A model generated the notes under the pieces. It was given only the letters and a program-made list of their open reading frames with translations, was not told the origin of the DNA and searched no databases. This document shows positions 28,038-37,558 of a DNA stretch of 64,000 nt, one piece after another. This DNA comes from Tuberibacillus sp. Marseille-P3662 (lineage in GTDB: Bacteria; Bacillota; Bacilli; Bacillales; Sporolactobacillaceae). A program made the position numbers and the translations under genes. Each line of letters begins with the position of its first letter. The stretch's first letter is position 1. The stretch is taken from positions 1,302,001-1,366,000 of the forward strand of contig NZ_FXBS01000006.1 of the NCBI RefSeq assembly GCF_900178005.1. The letters run 5' to 3'.

Positions 28038-30185
28038 CTATTCCTCTTTTTTATCTTTCGATTCAGGAGCTTGTTTTTTGTCCCTTGTCTCGAGGTTAAG
28101 GACAAGATCATCACCTTTTTTAATGGCCTTATCCGGTTTCGGCTGCTGCTGCTTTACAAAACCATGGCCAACAAGGTTCAATTGCATCTCTAGCACGTCA
28201 GCTACTTTTAAACTATCTGACAAGGACCAACCACGTAAATCTGGTAAATGATAATCACGCTCTCCAGCGAGAATGACTTTGCTGCCTTGCAGTAACTCAG
28301 AACCCGAATAAGGAATTTGATCGGTAACCTTTCCTGTGCCAATGACGACAGGATTCAGACCCTTCTTCTCAAGTACTTTAGCTGCATTGTTAATGTCTTT
28401 TCCTTGTAGGTCCTGGACTTGTACGGTTTTAGCTTGATCATCTTTCTTGCTCGGTTTGATGTTCATATATTGCAAACTATTTTTCATCACTGGTCTGAAC
28501 ACTTTAGACACCGATTCTGACTCTCCCTTTTCAGGACGGTCCACTGCTATGTATACAACGAGTTCAGGATCTTTTTTAGGAGCCATGCCTAAAAATGAAA
28601 AAATGTAATTATTTTTTCCTGTCATATATCCGTTTTTATCAGGGATCTGTGCCGTTCCAGTCTTACCAATGATGTCATAGCCTTCAATTTGATAATCGTT
28701 GCCAGTACCATGGTCTTCATTAGCAACCACTTGGCGCATTAATCCCCGGACATTTTGAGCGGTTTGCTTAGACACTGGATGTCCAGCAGATTTGGGTTCA
28801 TGGTTAATCAATGTTTCCTGATTATCAGGATCAACGACTTTATCAATCACATAAGGTTGCATCATTTGACCATCATTAGCAATCGCCGTTGCCGCTTGTA
28901 CGATTTGAATAGGTGTAAAAGCAGAGGCTTGTCCAAAACCTGTCATTACCTGATCAATGGGATACTTAAAATTAATTTGGCTATTCGCTTCATGAGGTAA
29001 ATCAATTCCCGTTTTTTCTGTGAAGCCAAACTTTTGTAAATACTCATGAAACGTTTTCGATCCTAGTTGTTTGTCGACAACCCGGGAAAAAGCAACATTA
29101 GAAGAACGGATAAACCCTTGGCGATAGTTGATTTTCCCCCAGTTTCCCCGCCAGTCATGAATCGATGGTGCATTGTCAGATATCCGATAACTCCCGGAAT
29201 CAAATGTCGCTTGGCCATTCCAAACGCCTTCGTTCATCGCTGCCGCCAACGTAAAAGTTTTCATGACTGAACCTGGTTCATATGGGGTCGAAATCGCCAT
29301 GTTGTAGTAATTTTCTACATTCCGTTTATTAGGATTAAATGTCGGTCGGTTCGACATAGCTAATATTTCACCGGTTTTCGGATTGGCAACAATGCCGATC
29401 ATTCGCTCAGGATTGTATTCTTGATTCACCTTGCTCATAGATTCCTCTAGAACAGTTTGAATTTTATAATCTAGCGTTAATTGGGCATTAGCTCCATTAT
29501 TCGCTTTAACGTCCGTCTGTTTCGTATCAGCTAGAATGACACCATCCTGTGTTTTTTCAAACGTTACTTGACCATCGTGAGCCTTTAGCTGTTGATTAAG
29601 TGACTGTTCTAGACCCATGAGACCTTTTTGTTGGTCAGACGTTTGGTCATACTTGGTAAAACCAATTACATAAGGAGAAAACGACTTATTTGGGTAGAAA
29701 CGCTTGGAGGTTTCTTTAAAGTGAATACCTGGCAAATCTAAAGCCTTAATCTTCTTCATCTTGTCATAGCTAAGTTTTTTTCCAGCCGTCCCAAACTCCA
29801 CCTGAAAACGATCTTTGTGCATGAGTGACGCAAGCTTATCAGCCTCAACATCTAAAATGGGCGCGAGCTTTTTGGCCGTTTTTTCTACATCCTCATCCTT
29901 GACATAATCATCCATATCTTCGCTTAATACGGCATACACCGTATAAGCAGGGACATCATGAGCAAGAATGCGGTGATTACGGTCATAAATCGTCCCCCGA
30001 TCAGCGTCTTTAGTTTTCATTTGCGTCCACTGATTTTCACCAAATTGAATAATGTTATGATCATTAATTTCTTTAGCTGAAACAATATAACAAAATCGTC
30101 CCAGAATGATCGAAAAGAGCAGTAAAAAGCCTAGTGCCAATACCAGCGCCCATCGATTAATCGATTTATTTTTACTTGGAAACAT
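28038..30185 (-). CDS. pbpB: penicillin-binding protein 2B, division transpeptidase
   Basis: Class B PBP essential for septal peptidoglycan cross-linking with FtsW. The 715-residue protein has an N-terminal membrane helix (residues about 12-32), the dimerisation/pedestal region, and a transpeptidase domain with SVMK (Ser306), SSN (IRSSNVAFS) and KTG (IGKTGTAQ). Two C-terminal PASTA domains (about 580-705) are followed by a charged tail. ftsL lies 15 bases upstream, and spoVD follows. Confidence 0.96.
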   Translation of the reverse strand: MFPSKNKSINRWALVLALGFLLLFSIILGRFCYIVSAKEINDHNIIQFGENQWTQMKTKDADRGTIYDRNHRILAHDVPAYTVYAVLSEDMDDYVKDEDVEKTAKKLAPILDVEADKLASLMHKDRFQVEFGTAGKKLSYDKMKKIKALDLPGIHFKETSKRFYPNKSFSPYVIGFTKYDQTSDQQKGLMGLEQSLNQQLKAHDGQVTFEKTQDGVILADTKQTDVKANNGANAQLTLDYKIQTVLEESMSKVNQEYNPERMIGIVANPKTGEILAMSNRPTFNPNKRNVENYYNMAISTPYEPGSVMKTFTLAAAMNEGVWNGQATFDSGSYRISDNAPSIHDWRGNWGKINYRQGFIRSSNVAFSRVVDKQLGSKTFHEYLQKFGFTEKTGIDLPHEANSQINFKYPIDQVMTGFGQASAFTPIQIVQAATAIANDGQMMQPYVIDKVVDPDNQETLINHEPKSAGHPVSKQTAQNVRGLMRQVVANEDHGTGNDYQIEGYDIIGKTGTAQIPDKNGYMTGKNNYIFSFLGMAPKKDPELVVYIAVDRPEKGESESVSKVFRPVMKNSLQYMNIKPSKKDDQAKTVQVQDLQGKDINNAAKVLEKKGLNPVVIGTGKVTDQIPYSGSELLQGSKVILAGERDYHLPDLRGWSLSDSLKVADVLEMQLNLVGHGFVKQQQPKPDKAIKKGDDLVLNLETRDKKQAPESKDKKEE

Positions 30186-30199
30186 ATCGATTCACCACT

Positions 30200-30574
30200 T
30201 TATGGCAAAACTTTAACATTTTTATCGTTGAGGTCAAGGCCTAATTTGTTCTTAGCAATCCGGTGAATGCGGTCATAGGCACTTAACTTCGTCACTTTAG
30301 CTTCCAATTGGTTATTCACTTTAGCTGTTTCACTAATTTTGTTATTCAGTTGATTGATATCTTTTGACGTGGCATGAATCATAGCCTGGGACGACACAAT
30401 AAAGATAGCCAATGCCATGATAACAGCGACTCCGGCGGCCCACAGGACTTTTTCACCTTTGGTCACACCTTTTTTGACCGGAACAGAGTTTGTCTGGGCT
30501 TGTTCACCAGACTTTTGTTGATGTCTTGCTTGTCGAGTTGGCTCTTCAGTTAATTGACGGGCAACTTGGCTCAT
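30200..30574 (-). CDS. ftsL: cell division protein FtsL
   Basis: A 124-residue bitopic protein with a cytoplasmic tail rich in Q, R and K, one membrane helix ([20 protein letters not shown], about residues 48-67) and an extracellular leucine-zipper-like coil ([25 protein letters not shown]) that pairs with DivIC. GGGAGGAG precedes the ATG. It overlaps rsmH by 4 bases and precedes pbpB, the standard order. Confidence 0.93.
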   Translation of the reverse strand: MSQVARQLTEEPTRQARHQQKSGEQAQTNSVPVKKGVTKGEKVLWAAGVAVIMALAIFIVSSQAMIHATSKDINQLNNKISETAKVNNQLEAKVTKLSAYDRIHRIAKNKLGLDLNDKNVKVLP

Positions 30575-31530
30575 CTTTCATTCTCCTCCCTATTAATAGG
30601 TCTTATTTTTTCGGCAATCCGCAGTTTCGCTGAATGAGCGCGGCGATTATTTGCCATTTCTGAATCAGCAGGCACCACCGGTTTACGATTCACCAACTTA
30701 AGTGACGGCTGATAAGCTTCTGGAATCACAGGCAAACCCCGGGGTAGGTCAGGGGGTTCGCTAAACCCTTTAAGCGTTTGTTTACAAATCCGGTCTTCCA
30801 GTGAATGAAATGTAATGACAGCGATTCGGCCACCAACGGACAGTAATTCAATTGCCTGCTTCAATGATGCCTCAAATACACGCAATTCATCATTCACAGC
30901 AATCCGTAAAGCTTGAAACACACGCTTAGCTGGGTGACCGCCAGTTCGCCTGGCCGCCGCTGGTATCGCCGCTTTTATGATATCGACTAATTCAGTCGTC
31001 GTCTTAATGGCTTGCTTTTCCCGGTTTTTTTCAATATGTCTTGCAATGGACTTAGCGAATTTCTCTTCGCCATAACGGCTGATAATGGACACTAACTTTT
31101 CAAATGGCCATTCGTTGACAATCACTTCAGCCGTTAAAGCCTGCTCTTGATCCATCCGCATGTCTAAAGGACCGGTAAATCGATAACTGAAACCACGTTC
31201 AGCTACATCGAATTGGGGTGAAGATACACCCAAATCAAAAAGAATACCATCCACTTCATCAACTTCAAGACGATGGAGTTCTTGTTTGAGGTGCTGAAAA
31301 TTTTCTGGAATATAAGTCACCTTTGACGAATAAGCACTCAAACGGTTCCGAGCTTGACTTAACGCGTACTCGTCTTGATCAAAGGCATAAAGATGACCGC
31401 CTGTTAACCGCTCTAAAATCGCTTCACTGTGCCCCCCCATTCCCAAGGTGCAATCGACGTATCGGCCATCCGGCTGGATATCCAATTGTTTAATCACTTC
31501 TTCTTTTAAAACAGAAATATGCTGTGTCAT
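30571..31530 (-). CDS. rsmH: 16S rRNA (cytosine(1402)-N4)-methyltransferase
   Basis: Methylates C1402 of 16S rRNA in the decoding centre (MraW). The 319-residue protein begins [16 protein letters not shown] and has the SAM-binding [40 protein letters not shown] and [12 protein letters not shown] segments. The open frame continues to 31671 through the end of mraZ, but the ATG at 31530 has AAGGA seven bases before it and matches the family start. It is second in the dcw cluster. Confidence 0.97.
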   Translation of the reverse strand: MTQHISVLKEEVIKQLDIQPDGRYVDCTLGMGGHSEAILERLTGGHLYAFDQDEYALSQARNRLSAYSSKVTYIPENFQHLKQELHRLEVDEVDGILFDLGVSSPQFDVAERGFSYRFTGPLDMRMDQEQALTAEVIVNEWPFEKLVSIISRYGEEKFAKSIARHIEKNREKQAIKTTTELVDIIKAAIPAAARRTGGHPAKRVFQALRIAVNDELRVFEASLKQAIELLSVGGRIAVITFHSLEDRICKQTLKGFSEPPDLPRGLPVIPEAYQPSLKLVNRKPVVPADSEMANNRRAHSAKLRIAEKIRPINREENER

Positions 31531-31552
31531 GTTGTCTTCCTTCCATAGGGAT

Positions 31553-31990
31553 TTATAGATCAAAATCAAAATCCATAAGACTTTCAGAAATCTCCGCAAA
31601 CGATGCTTCGGATTCTGCATAGTAGCTTTCCCAAACAGGCTTACTCCAAATCTCAATTCGGTTGGAGACACCGATGATCACACATTCCTTTTCCAGTTTT
31701 GCGTACTGCTTTAACGGTGTGCTGACGTTAATGCGTCCTTGTTTGTCAAATTGGACTTCAGCCGCACCAGAGAAGAAAAAACGTGTGAAGGCACGTGCGT
31801 CTTTTTTCGTAAAGGGGAGGGCTTTTAATTTCTGCTCGAGTTGTCTCCATTCTTCCATGGGATAACCGAACACACATTGATCCATGCCTCTTGTGATCAC
31901 AAACGTCTCACCTAAGTCCTCCCTTAACTTGGAAGGAATGATGATACGCCCTTTTTCATCGATGTTATGTTGATATTCCCCCATGAACAT
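31553..31990 (-). CDS. mraZ: transcriptional regulator MraZ
   Basis: DNA-binding regulator of the dcw cluster, usually an autorepressor that binds tandem GTGG-type repeats. The 145-residue protein has two SpoVT/AbrB-like halves, each with the DXXXR signature: [16 protein letters not shown] near the N-terminus and [16 protein letters not shown] near residue 85. It matches B. subtilis MraZ. Four 10-bp-spaced repeats lie just upstream (32012-32046). Confidence 0.97.
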   Translation of the reverse strand: MFMGEYQHNIDEKGRIIIPSKLREDLGETFVITRGMDQCVFGYPMEEWRQLEQKLKALPFTKKDARAFTRFFFSGAAEVQFDKQGRINVSTPLKQYAKLEKECVIIGVSNRIEIWSKPVWESYYAESEASFAEISESLMDFDFDL

Positions 31991-32011
31991 GGATCCGTAC
32001 CCCGCTTTCTC

Positions 32012-32046
32012 CCCCTACTTTACCACATCGCCCCACTATTCACCAC
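32012..32046 (-). promoter_or_regulatory. MraZ operator, four repeats at 10-bp spacing
   Basis: Reading the minus strand, GTGGT, GTGGG, GTGGT and AGGGG begin at exact 10-base intervals (plus-strand blocks 32042-32046, 32032-32036, 32022-32026 and 32012-32016). MraZ is known to bind such tandem GTGG/TGGG repeats before its own gene. They sit just downstream of the predicted -10 box, where repression would be effective. Confidence 0.8.
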
Positions 32047-32049
32047 TTT

Positions 32050-32078
32050 ATTATTAAATATTCGCTTAGTATACAAAA
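32050..32078 (-). promoter_or_regulatory. candidate promoter of mraZ and the dcw cluster
   Basis: AATAAT (32055-32050) is a good -10 box, with TTTTGT (32078-32073) 17 bases upstream as a weak -35. The -35 overlaps the T-run of the bshC terminator. The placement next to the MraZ repeats supports it; the -35 is uncertain. Confidence 0.5.
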
Positions 32079-32105
32079 AATCCTGCCGTTTGGCAGGATT
32101 TTTTT
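32075..32105 (-). terminator. terminator downstream of bshC
   Basis: AATCCTGCC and GGCAGGATT form a 9-bp stem with a 4-base loop, flanked by A6 and T7, so it can act in both directions. On the minus strand it ends bshC transcription immediately upstream of mraZ. Confidence 0.92.
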
Positions 32106-32115
32106 GATCATTTTT

Positions 32116-33738
32116 TTACATATAGAAAAGATATTGTCGGCCATCAAACGAATAGGTTTCACTAAGTAAACGATCGATGAGATCTTTACTATGGGCGTTA
32201 ATAAAGTAGTAAATCGACCAGGTCCGTTCTTGTGGCTGGTTATCGGGTTTTAAATCCATCTGAACATTATCAAATTTTTTCAGCGCTTGATCATGATGCT
32301 GTTCCACTGATTTCATCATTTTACGTCTAATATATTCGATCTGCTGCTCAATGATGGTACGATTTTTATCTGCGAGCGGCTGAAGGTTAGGGTCAATGTC
32401 CCCAGCTAGATCCTTCAACGGCTGATAGTATTCATGTAAAGCAGCGGTCACTTGCTCGGCCGTTTCATCTATTGGCCAATGATTCTGCTCACGGAGCCAT
32501 GCTTGCTTTTTTGCTTCCAGCCCCTCCGTGAGTACATCCCCAATTGAGTAATTTTTGTCTTTCAACCACCTACAAACATCACGGCTAACTAACGTAACGT
32601 TCAAACGCGGAATCACCGGCGGCATCGCTAATGACATTGCTTCAAAACCAGTTTTCAAAGCAGACCAATATGAAATTTCACCAGGACCGCCGACAAAAGC
32701 CAATGTCGGTAACAACATTTCCTGCATTAACGGGCGCGTAACAACATTATTACTTAATCTCTCAGGTTGTTCACGCGCAATCCGAAGCAATTCATCTTTT
32801 GTTAACCGGATTGTATCATGTTTATCCTTAAAAGTGACTTCATCCACCCGTTCTAAAAGTTTGCGCTCACCGGCATCATGATAAAATAAGTGAGCATCTG
32901 TTGCAGATGCGTCAAGGTTGACGTGATAGCCAGAGGCATTGAGATTAAATAAAGTATCTTGCACATTTTGACTGAGCGTCTCTGATTGATGAATCATTTG
33001 CTCAAAAAATGCCGATTCCAACTGCCGAAACCGCTTATCACATGAATCAAGAAGCACCAAGCCATATTGGCTGAACAGGTCATGAAGCAAATAGGCAAAA
33101 AAGTCAACAATCGTTTCCGAACGATCAATAAATGTATAAATAGCATCCAACAATGATTGAGTATCGTCGCTTTCACCATACGCCTGAAACACATCGTTGA
33201 CCCACGCTTTTAAACGAGCATCGTCTATACCAATCTCAGAAACAGGTTGTTTATTTTGCGTGCGATCTTGATAAACCATTTTTTTTATATGCTGTTGTTC
33301 ATTCACATTAACATGATTAATTTCCGCAAAATCATGATCTTCTCCGGCAATCCAAAACACTGGGATGACTGGGGTACCCAATTGCTTTTCCCGTTCGCGA
33401 GCAAATTTGATGACGGAAATACACTTATAAATCGTCATAGCTGGCCCCGTCAAGAGTCCGGCTTGCTGACCACCGACAACAACCGTAGCATCGGACTGAT
33501 GAAGCTGATCAATATGTCTTCGAACGTGTTCAGACGACGTATACTGTGCATTAAAGGCATGTAAAGCAGCGACTAAATGATCCCTCTGATAATCACGTTG
33601 TTGTAAATATGTAACTCTCTGTTCATATGTATCATCCCTCTGATAATCGTAGGCAAAATAAGATGTGATCGTCTCATCTTGATGAATATAGTCATGAACG
33701 AGCTTATTGGCTATGGATGAATTCAAAACCTCAACCAT
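32116..33738 (-). CDS. bshC: bacillithiol synthase BshC (putative cysteine ligase)
   Basis: Catalyses the last step of bacillithiol synthesis, adding cysteine to glucosaminyl malate. The 540-residue protein has VVVGGQQAGLLTGPAMTIYKCIS, PVFWIAGEDHDFAEINHV and TLAFVGGPGEISYWSALK, characteristic of the family, and a C-terminal coiled coil (about residues 440-500). Its presence predicts bacillithiol as a major low-molecular-weight thiol. It lies directly upstream of mraZ, as in B. subtilis (yllA). Confidence 0.95.
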   Translation of the reverse strand: MVEVLNSSIANKLVHDYIHQDETITSYFAYDYQRDDTYEQRVTYLQQRDYQRDHLVAALHAFNAQYTSSEHVRRHIDQLHQSDATVVVGGQQAGLLTGPAMTIYKCISVIKFAREREKQLGTPVIPVFWIAGEDHDFAEINHVNVNEQQHIKKMVYQDRTQNKQPVSEIGIDDARLKAWVNDVFQAYGESDDTQSLLDAIYTFIDRSETIVDFFAYLLHDLFSQYGLVLLDSCDKRFRQLESAFFEQMIHQSETLSQNVQDTLFNLNASGYHVNLDASATDAHLFYHDAGERKLLERVDEVTFKDKHDTIRLTKDELLRIAREQPERLSNNVVTRPLMQEMLLPTLAFVGGPGEISYWSALKTGFEAMSLAMPPVIPRLNVTLVSRDVCRWLKDKNYSIGDVLTEGLEAKKQAWLREQNHWPIDETAEQVTAALHEYYQPLKDLAGDIDPNLQPLADKNRTIIEQQIEYIRRKMMKSVEQHHDQALKKFDNVQMDLKPDNQPQERTWSIYYFINAHSKDLIDRLLSETYSFDGRQYLFYM

Positions 33739-33780
33739 GACTGAACCTTCCTCTCTATGACGGCATTCTTTGCAACATAG

Positions 33781-33809
33781 AGTATAGCAGATTTAAAGGC
33801 CCTGACCAA
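33781..33809 (-). promoter_or_regulatory. candidate promoter of bshC
   Basis: TATACT (33786-33781) is preceded by TGC, an extended -10, and by TTGGTC (33809-33804) at 17 bases on the minus strand. It lies in the short gap between the DUF3397 gene and bshC. Confidence 0.5.
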
Positions 33810-33819
33810 AATAGTGTGC

Positions 33820-34212
33820 CTACCCGAATTGGTGTCCAAACTCGAAGATCAATCCATAACAAGATAATAATAGATCTAGGCCGACAAACACTAGAAAATT
33901 CAAACGCCATATTCCGCGAAAAACGCGTTTAAATTCAAATTCTCCCCTGTAACGCCAATAAAATATCGTATAGATAATGGCGACGATCGAAACGATTAAT
34001 ATAACAATTCCTAAAAACGAACGATGCCAGAGATAGCTCATCAATGCCTGAGCACATAGAATAACAAAAACCGTTCCTATATCTAAGGCATAATGAAAGG
34101 CTTTTCTCCGGTTGCCAGTCAACTTATGCGTAACAAGATAAATCAGAGCTGTTGTTATCAAAGGCAATGTAATGAAAACCCCTAAAATATAAGCAATAAC
34201 CGTCAAACCCAT
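33820..34212 (-). CDS. DUF3397-like integral membrane protein
   Basis: A protein of about 130 residues with four hydrophobic segments (LTVIAYILGVFITLPLI; IGTVFVILCAQALM; FLGIVILIVSIVAIIYT; LNFLVFVGLDLLL) and basic loops (NRRKAF, WRYRGEFEFKRVFRGIWRL). It resembles the DUF3397 family found next to bshC in other Bacillaceae; no function is known. The start is uncertain: an ATG at 34239, an ATG at 34212 directly after AAGGGGGG, or a TTG at 34206 with better spacing. It lies between the acyl-CoA carboxylase operon and bshC. Confidence 0.75.
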   Translation of the reverse strand: MGLTVIAYILGVFITLPLITTALIYLVTHKLTGNRRKAFHYALDIGTVFVILCAQALMSYLWHRSFLGIVILIVSIVAIIYTIFYWRYRGEFEFKRVFRGIWRLNFLVFVGLDLLLSCYGLIFEFGHQFG

Positions 34213-34242
34213 CCCCCCTTCACTATATAATCCCATCATAAA

Positions 34243-34271
34243 CGACCGTGTCTATGATTTCGACACGGTCG
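34243..34271 (-). terminator. hairpin after the carboxyltransferase gene, probable terminator
   Basis: CGACCGTGTC and GACACGGTCG form a perfect 10-bp stem with a 9-base loop about 30 bases after the stop. The downstream tail on the minus strand is short (TTTATG), so termination strength is uncertain. Confidence 0.55.
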
Positions 34272-34301
34272 CAGCCATTTCTTGCTTTTATTTAAAAATC
34301 G

Positions 34302-35840
34302 TTATACAGGGTATACGGGATGCTTACGTTCACTAAATGTTACGGCTTTCGACCTGTATATGTCATATCTCATCACTAGTTCATTCCGAAGAGCATCCGC
34401 CGATATCACATCATCGACAATCTGTTCTGAAGCCAATTTATAAATATCAATGCTTTCCTGATAGTCTTTTTGTTTTTCTTGGACAAATTGGCGCCGTTCT
34501 TTCGGATCTTCAATTTGCTCAATTTTATTGGAATAAACAGCGTTGACGGCCGCTTCGGGACCCATCACTGCAATCTGCGCTGTTGGCAGCGCTAAGCAAC
34601 AGTCGGGTTCGAAGGCGGGCCCTGCCATAGCGTACAACCCCGCACCGTAGGCTTTCCGAACAATGACTGATATTTTGGGCACCGTTGCCTCACTGACGGC
34701 GGCAATGAGCTTGGCACCATGGCGAATAATTCCAGCCTGTTCCACTTTCGTCCCAATCATGAATCCCGGAACATCCGATAAAAATAAGAGTGGGATATTA
34801 TAGGCATCGCAGAGTTGAATGAATTTGGCACCTTTGTCCGCAGAATCTACAAATAACACGCCGCCTTTACTTTTCGGTTGATTGCCAACAATCCCAACAA
34901 CCTCCCCATTGATCCTGGCTAGTCCAGTAATCAATTCTCTAGCAAAGCGTTGTTTAATTTCAAAAAAGCTACCCTCATCAATCAATGACTCGATGAATTC
35001 ATACATATCAAAAGGGGCATTCTGATGCTCGGGTACAATCTCCGACGGTTTTTTTTCTGATTTTGGTGGGATGCCATCGATAGTTGCTGGCTGTTGTTGA
35101 AAGTTCGCTGGAAAATAACTGAGATAGTCCCGCGCATAGTTGATTGCTTCCTCTTCGTCTTGAGCCAAAACATCACCGCAACCACTTGTCGAACAATGCA
35201 TTTCAGCACCGCCCATTTCTTCAAGTGATACCTGTTCACCAATCACTTTTTCCGCCATCCGCGGTGATCCTAAATACATGGAAGCATTTTGATCCACCAT
35301 TATGACGATATCGCAAAAAGCGGGAATGTAAGCTCCACCAGCTGCAGAAGGTCCAAATAGCAAACAAACTTGTGGGATCATCCCCGATTGCTTCACTTGA
35401 TTATGGAAAATCCGGCCCGCGCCGCGACGATTCGGGAACATATCAAGTTGATCTGTAATCCGAGCGCCAGCTGAGTCGACTAAATAGAGAAGCGGAACGC
35501 GCAATTTTTGCGCCGTTTCCTGAATACGGATGATCTTCTCAACCGTTTTGGCTCCCCATGATCCGGCTTTGACGGTCGAATCATTGGCCATGACACAAAC
35601 CGTTTCACCGTTAACCTTACCCATTGCAGTCACAACACCGTCAGCAGGGAGATCACCCGCCTCATAATTGGCAAACCGGCCATCCTCCACTTGATAGGTG
35701 CCTTTATCAAACAATAATTCAAGACGCTTGCGCACAAATAATTTACCTTTGTCCGCTAAGCGTTCATGATATTTAGCAGCCCCGCCGGATTCAATCGTTT
35801 CCACTGCTGTCTGCAAATCACGCTCTTGTTTTTGACTCAT
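34302..35840 (-). CDS. acyl-CoA carboxylase, carboxyltransferase subunit (YngE-like)
   Basis: The 512-residue protein is of the propionyl-/methylcrotonyl-CoA carboxylase beta type and moves carboxyl from biotin to an acyl-CoA. It contains two crotonase-like halves, with YLVDSAGARITDQLDMFP and GPSAAGGAYIPAFCDI in the first, and FLSDVPGFMIGTKVEQAGIIRHGAKL and GAGLYAMAGPAFEPD in the second. GGAGGA precedes the ATG, and the start overlaps the stop of the carrier gene. It forms a three-gene operon with the carrier and biotin carboxylase. The acyl-CoA substrate cannot be decided from sequence. Confidence 0.92.
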   Translation of the reverse strand: MSQKQERDLQTAVETIESGGAAKYHERLADKGKLFVRKRLELLFDKGTYQVEDGRFANYEAGDLPADGVVTAMGKVNGETVCVMANDSTVKAGSWGAKTVEKIIRIQETAQKLRVPLLYLVDSAGARITDQLDMFPNRRGAGRIFHNQVKQSGMIPQVCLLFGPSAAGGAYIPAFCDIVIMVDQNASMYLGSPRMAEKVIGEQVSLEEMGGAEMHCSTSGCGDVLAQDEEEAINYARDYLSYFPANFQQQPATIDGIPPKSEKKPSEIVPEHQNAPFDMYEFIESLIDEGSFFEIKQRFARELITGLARINGEVVGIVGNQPKSKGGVLFVDSADKGAKFIQLCDAYNIPLLFLSDVPGFMIGTKVEQAGIIRHGAKLIAAVSEATVPKISVIVRKAYGAGLYAMAGPAFEPDCCLALPTAQIAVMGPEAAVNAVYSNKIEQIEDPKERRQFVQEKQKDYQESIDIYKLASEQIVDDVISADALRNELVMRYDIYRSKAVTFSERKHPVYPV

Positions 35841-36058
35841 GACTGATCCTCCAAAGCGAGTAGTACATCACCTTCATTAACGAAATCTTGACTAGCAACA
35901 TTCACAGCCTTAACCGAACCGTCAGTCTCGCTTTCCATAGGAATTTCCATTTTCATAGATTCTAACATAACGACCGTATCGCCTTTTTTTACCGCATCTC
36001 CTTCTGATACCAAAACATCCAAGACCGTTCCTGCCATATTTGCTTTGATTTCCTTCAT
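35837..36058 (-). CDS. biotin/lipoyl carrier protein (YngHB-like)
   Basis: A 73-residue stand-alone biotinyl domain. ESMKMEI places the biotin-accepting lysine at Lys36, and the flanking EGDAVKKGDTVV and NEGDVLLAL repeats form the two-fold barytic fold of such domains. It overlaps both neighbours by 4 bases, so the three genes are translationally coupled. It would carry carboxybiotin between the biotin carboxylase and the carboxyltransferase. Confidence 0.93.
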   Translation of the reverse strand: MKEIKANMAGTVLDVLVSEGDAVKKGDTVVMLESMKMEIPMESETDGSVKAVNVASQDFVNEGDVLLALEDQS

Positions 36059-37398
36059 TGTGATTCCTCCTTCATATCGTGAAGCATGTGTGTTGTATAA
36101 TGGCCTCGACTAAATTCAGAGCCGCTAAGTAGTTTTTTAAATAACGGAGCGTTGGTTTTAATTCCATCAACCGTGAGTTGGTCGAAAAAATACTGGCTTT
36201 TTGCTAACACGTCAGAACGGTCGTCACCTCTAATAATGATTTTAGCAATCATCGGGTCATAAAAAGGCGTCACTGTGGAGCCAGCTTGATAGCCGTCATC
36301 AATACGGACGTCGTTAATATTAGGCCAGGTCAAAGTCCGAATCTTTCCCGGAGAAGGTAAGAATGACACTGGATCCTCCGCATATAACCGGTATTCAATC
36401 GCATGTCCCTGCGCATGAATATCCGTCTGCACCTTGGATAACGGCTTGCCTTGAGCCACATCTATCTGCCATTCGACAAGGTCGTCACCCGTAATAGCTT
36501 CCGTTACCGGATGTTCGACTTGCAGACGTGTATTCATTTCTAGAAAGTAAAAGTTTTCAGCTTCATCCACAATGAATTCAACTGTTCCCGCATTGGTGTA
36601 GCCGACATGCTTGCCTGCGGCGGACGCCGCAGCTGTTATCTTTTCACGCGTGGTTTCGGAAATAAAGGGTGACGGGGATTCCTCAATCACTTTTTGATTT
36701 CTGCGCTGTACTGAACAATCTCTTTCATATAGGTGAACAATATGTCCAAAGCTGTCGCCAAATATCTGTACTTCAACATGACGACCGTTTTCAATCGCTT
36801 TTTCTAAAAACATATCTGGCCGGCCAAAATAAGTCTGCGCCCGTTTTTGGTTTGATTGAAACGCTGCTTCGAGTTCGGCGGACGAAGTACATAATTGCAT
36901 GCCAATCCCACCCCCACCTGCACTCGCTTTAAGCATTACAGGGTACCCTATCTTATCCGCTAAGCGGGTCGCTGCATGAGCATCTTCTAAAGCCCAGTCA
37001 CTCCCTGGGACAACAGGAACCCCAGCGGCCTGCATGGTCAGGCGCGCTTTGACTTTATCACCCATTAGATCAATAATGGATGGATCAGGGCCAATAAAAG
37101 TAATCCCGGCTTTTTCAATTTCACGGGCAAAAGCAGGATTTTCAGACAAAAATCCGTATCCAGGATGGACAGCGTCCGCTCCAGAATCCCTGATTGCCTG
37201 CATAATCCTTTCAATATTTAAATAAGATTTTTGCGGATGAGATTCCCCGAGTGAAAAAGCGTGATCAGCCTCTTTAACAAACGGTAATTCACGATCAGCT
37301 TCTGAAAAAATAGCCACGGTTTCAAGGTTGAGTTTTTGGCAAGTTCGAATGATTCTAAGGGCGATTTCACCTCTGTTAGCAATTAATACTCTGTTCAA
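36055..37398 (-). CDS. biotin carboxylase subunit of acyl-CoA carboxylase (YngH-like)
   Basis: ATP-dependent carboxylation of biotin. The 447-residue protein has the N-terminal ANRGEIALRIIRTCQ domain, the ATP-grasp loop KASAGGGGIGMQ, ERDCSVQRRNQKVIEESPSP and FLEMNTRLQVEHPVTE. The frame is open to an ATG at 37488, but family enzymes start at this LANRGE region. The TTG at 37398 has AGGAGG eight bases upstream and gives MNRVLIANRGE. It is the first gene of the carboxylase operon, divergent from ylbP. The fatty-acid AccC is usually with accB and is probably elsewhere. Confidence 0.92.
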   Translation of the reverse strand: MNRVLIANRGEIALRIIRTCQKLNLETVAIFSEADRELPFVKEADHAFSLGESHPQKSYLNIERIMQAIRDSGADAVHPGYGFLSENPAFAREIEKAGITFIGPDPSIIDLMGDKVKARLTMQAAGVPVVPGSDWALEDAHAATRLADKIGYPVMLKASAGGGGIGMQLCTSSAELEAAFQSNQKRAQTYFGRPDMFLEKAIENGRHVEVQIFGDSFGHIVHLYERDCSVQRRNQKVIEESPSPFISETTREKITAAASAAGKHVGYTNAGTVEFIVDEAENFYFLEMNTRLQVEHPVTEAITGDDLVEWQIDVAQGKPLSKVQTDIHAQGHAIEYRLYAEDPVSFLPSPGKIRTLTWPNINDVRIDDGYQAGSTVTPFYDPMIAKIIIRGDDRSDVLAKSQYFFDQLTVDGIKTNAPLFKKLLSGSEFSRGHYTTHMLHDMKEESQ

Positions 37399-37558
37399 GG
37401 TATCATCCTCCTCTCGTTGTAAACCCTTACATTTTAATAATTCGTTAATAAACTGCGATATCCTTTTATTTTCTTTCGGCAAATACAAGAAATTTTATTA
37501 AATATGTATTATAATTGTAGGAGAAAGCGTTATTAGTTCAATTAGGGGGCAAAACAAA

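Noticed and set aside
31531-31671. N-terminally extended RsmH
   Set aside because: The 47 extra codons overlap mraZ in another frame and lack a ribosome-binding site; the family start is at 31530.
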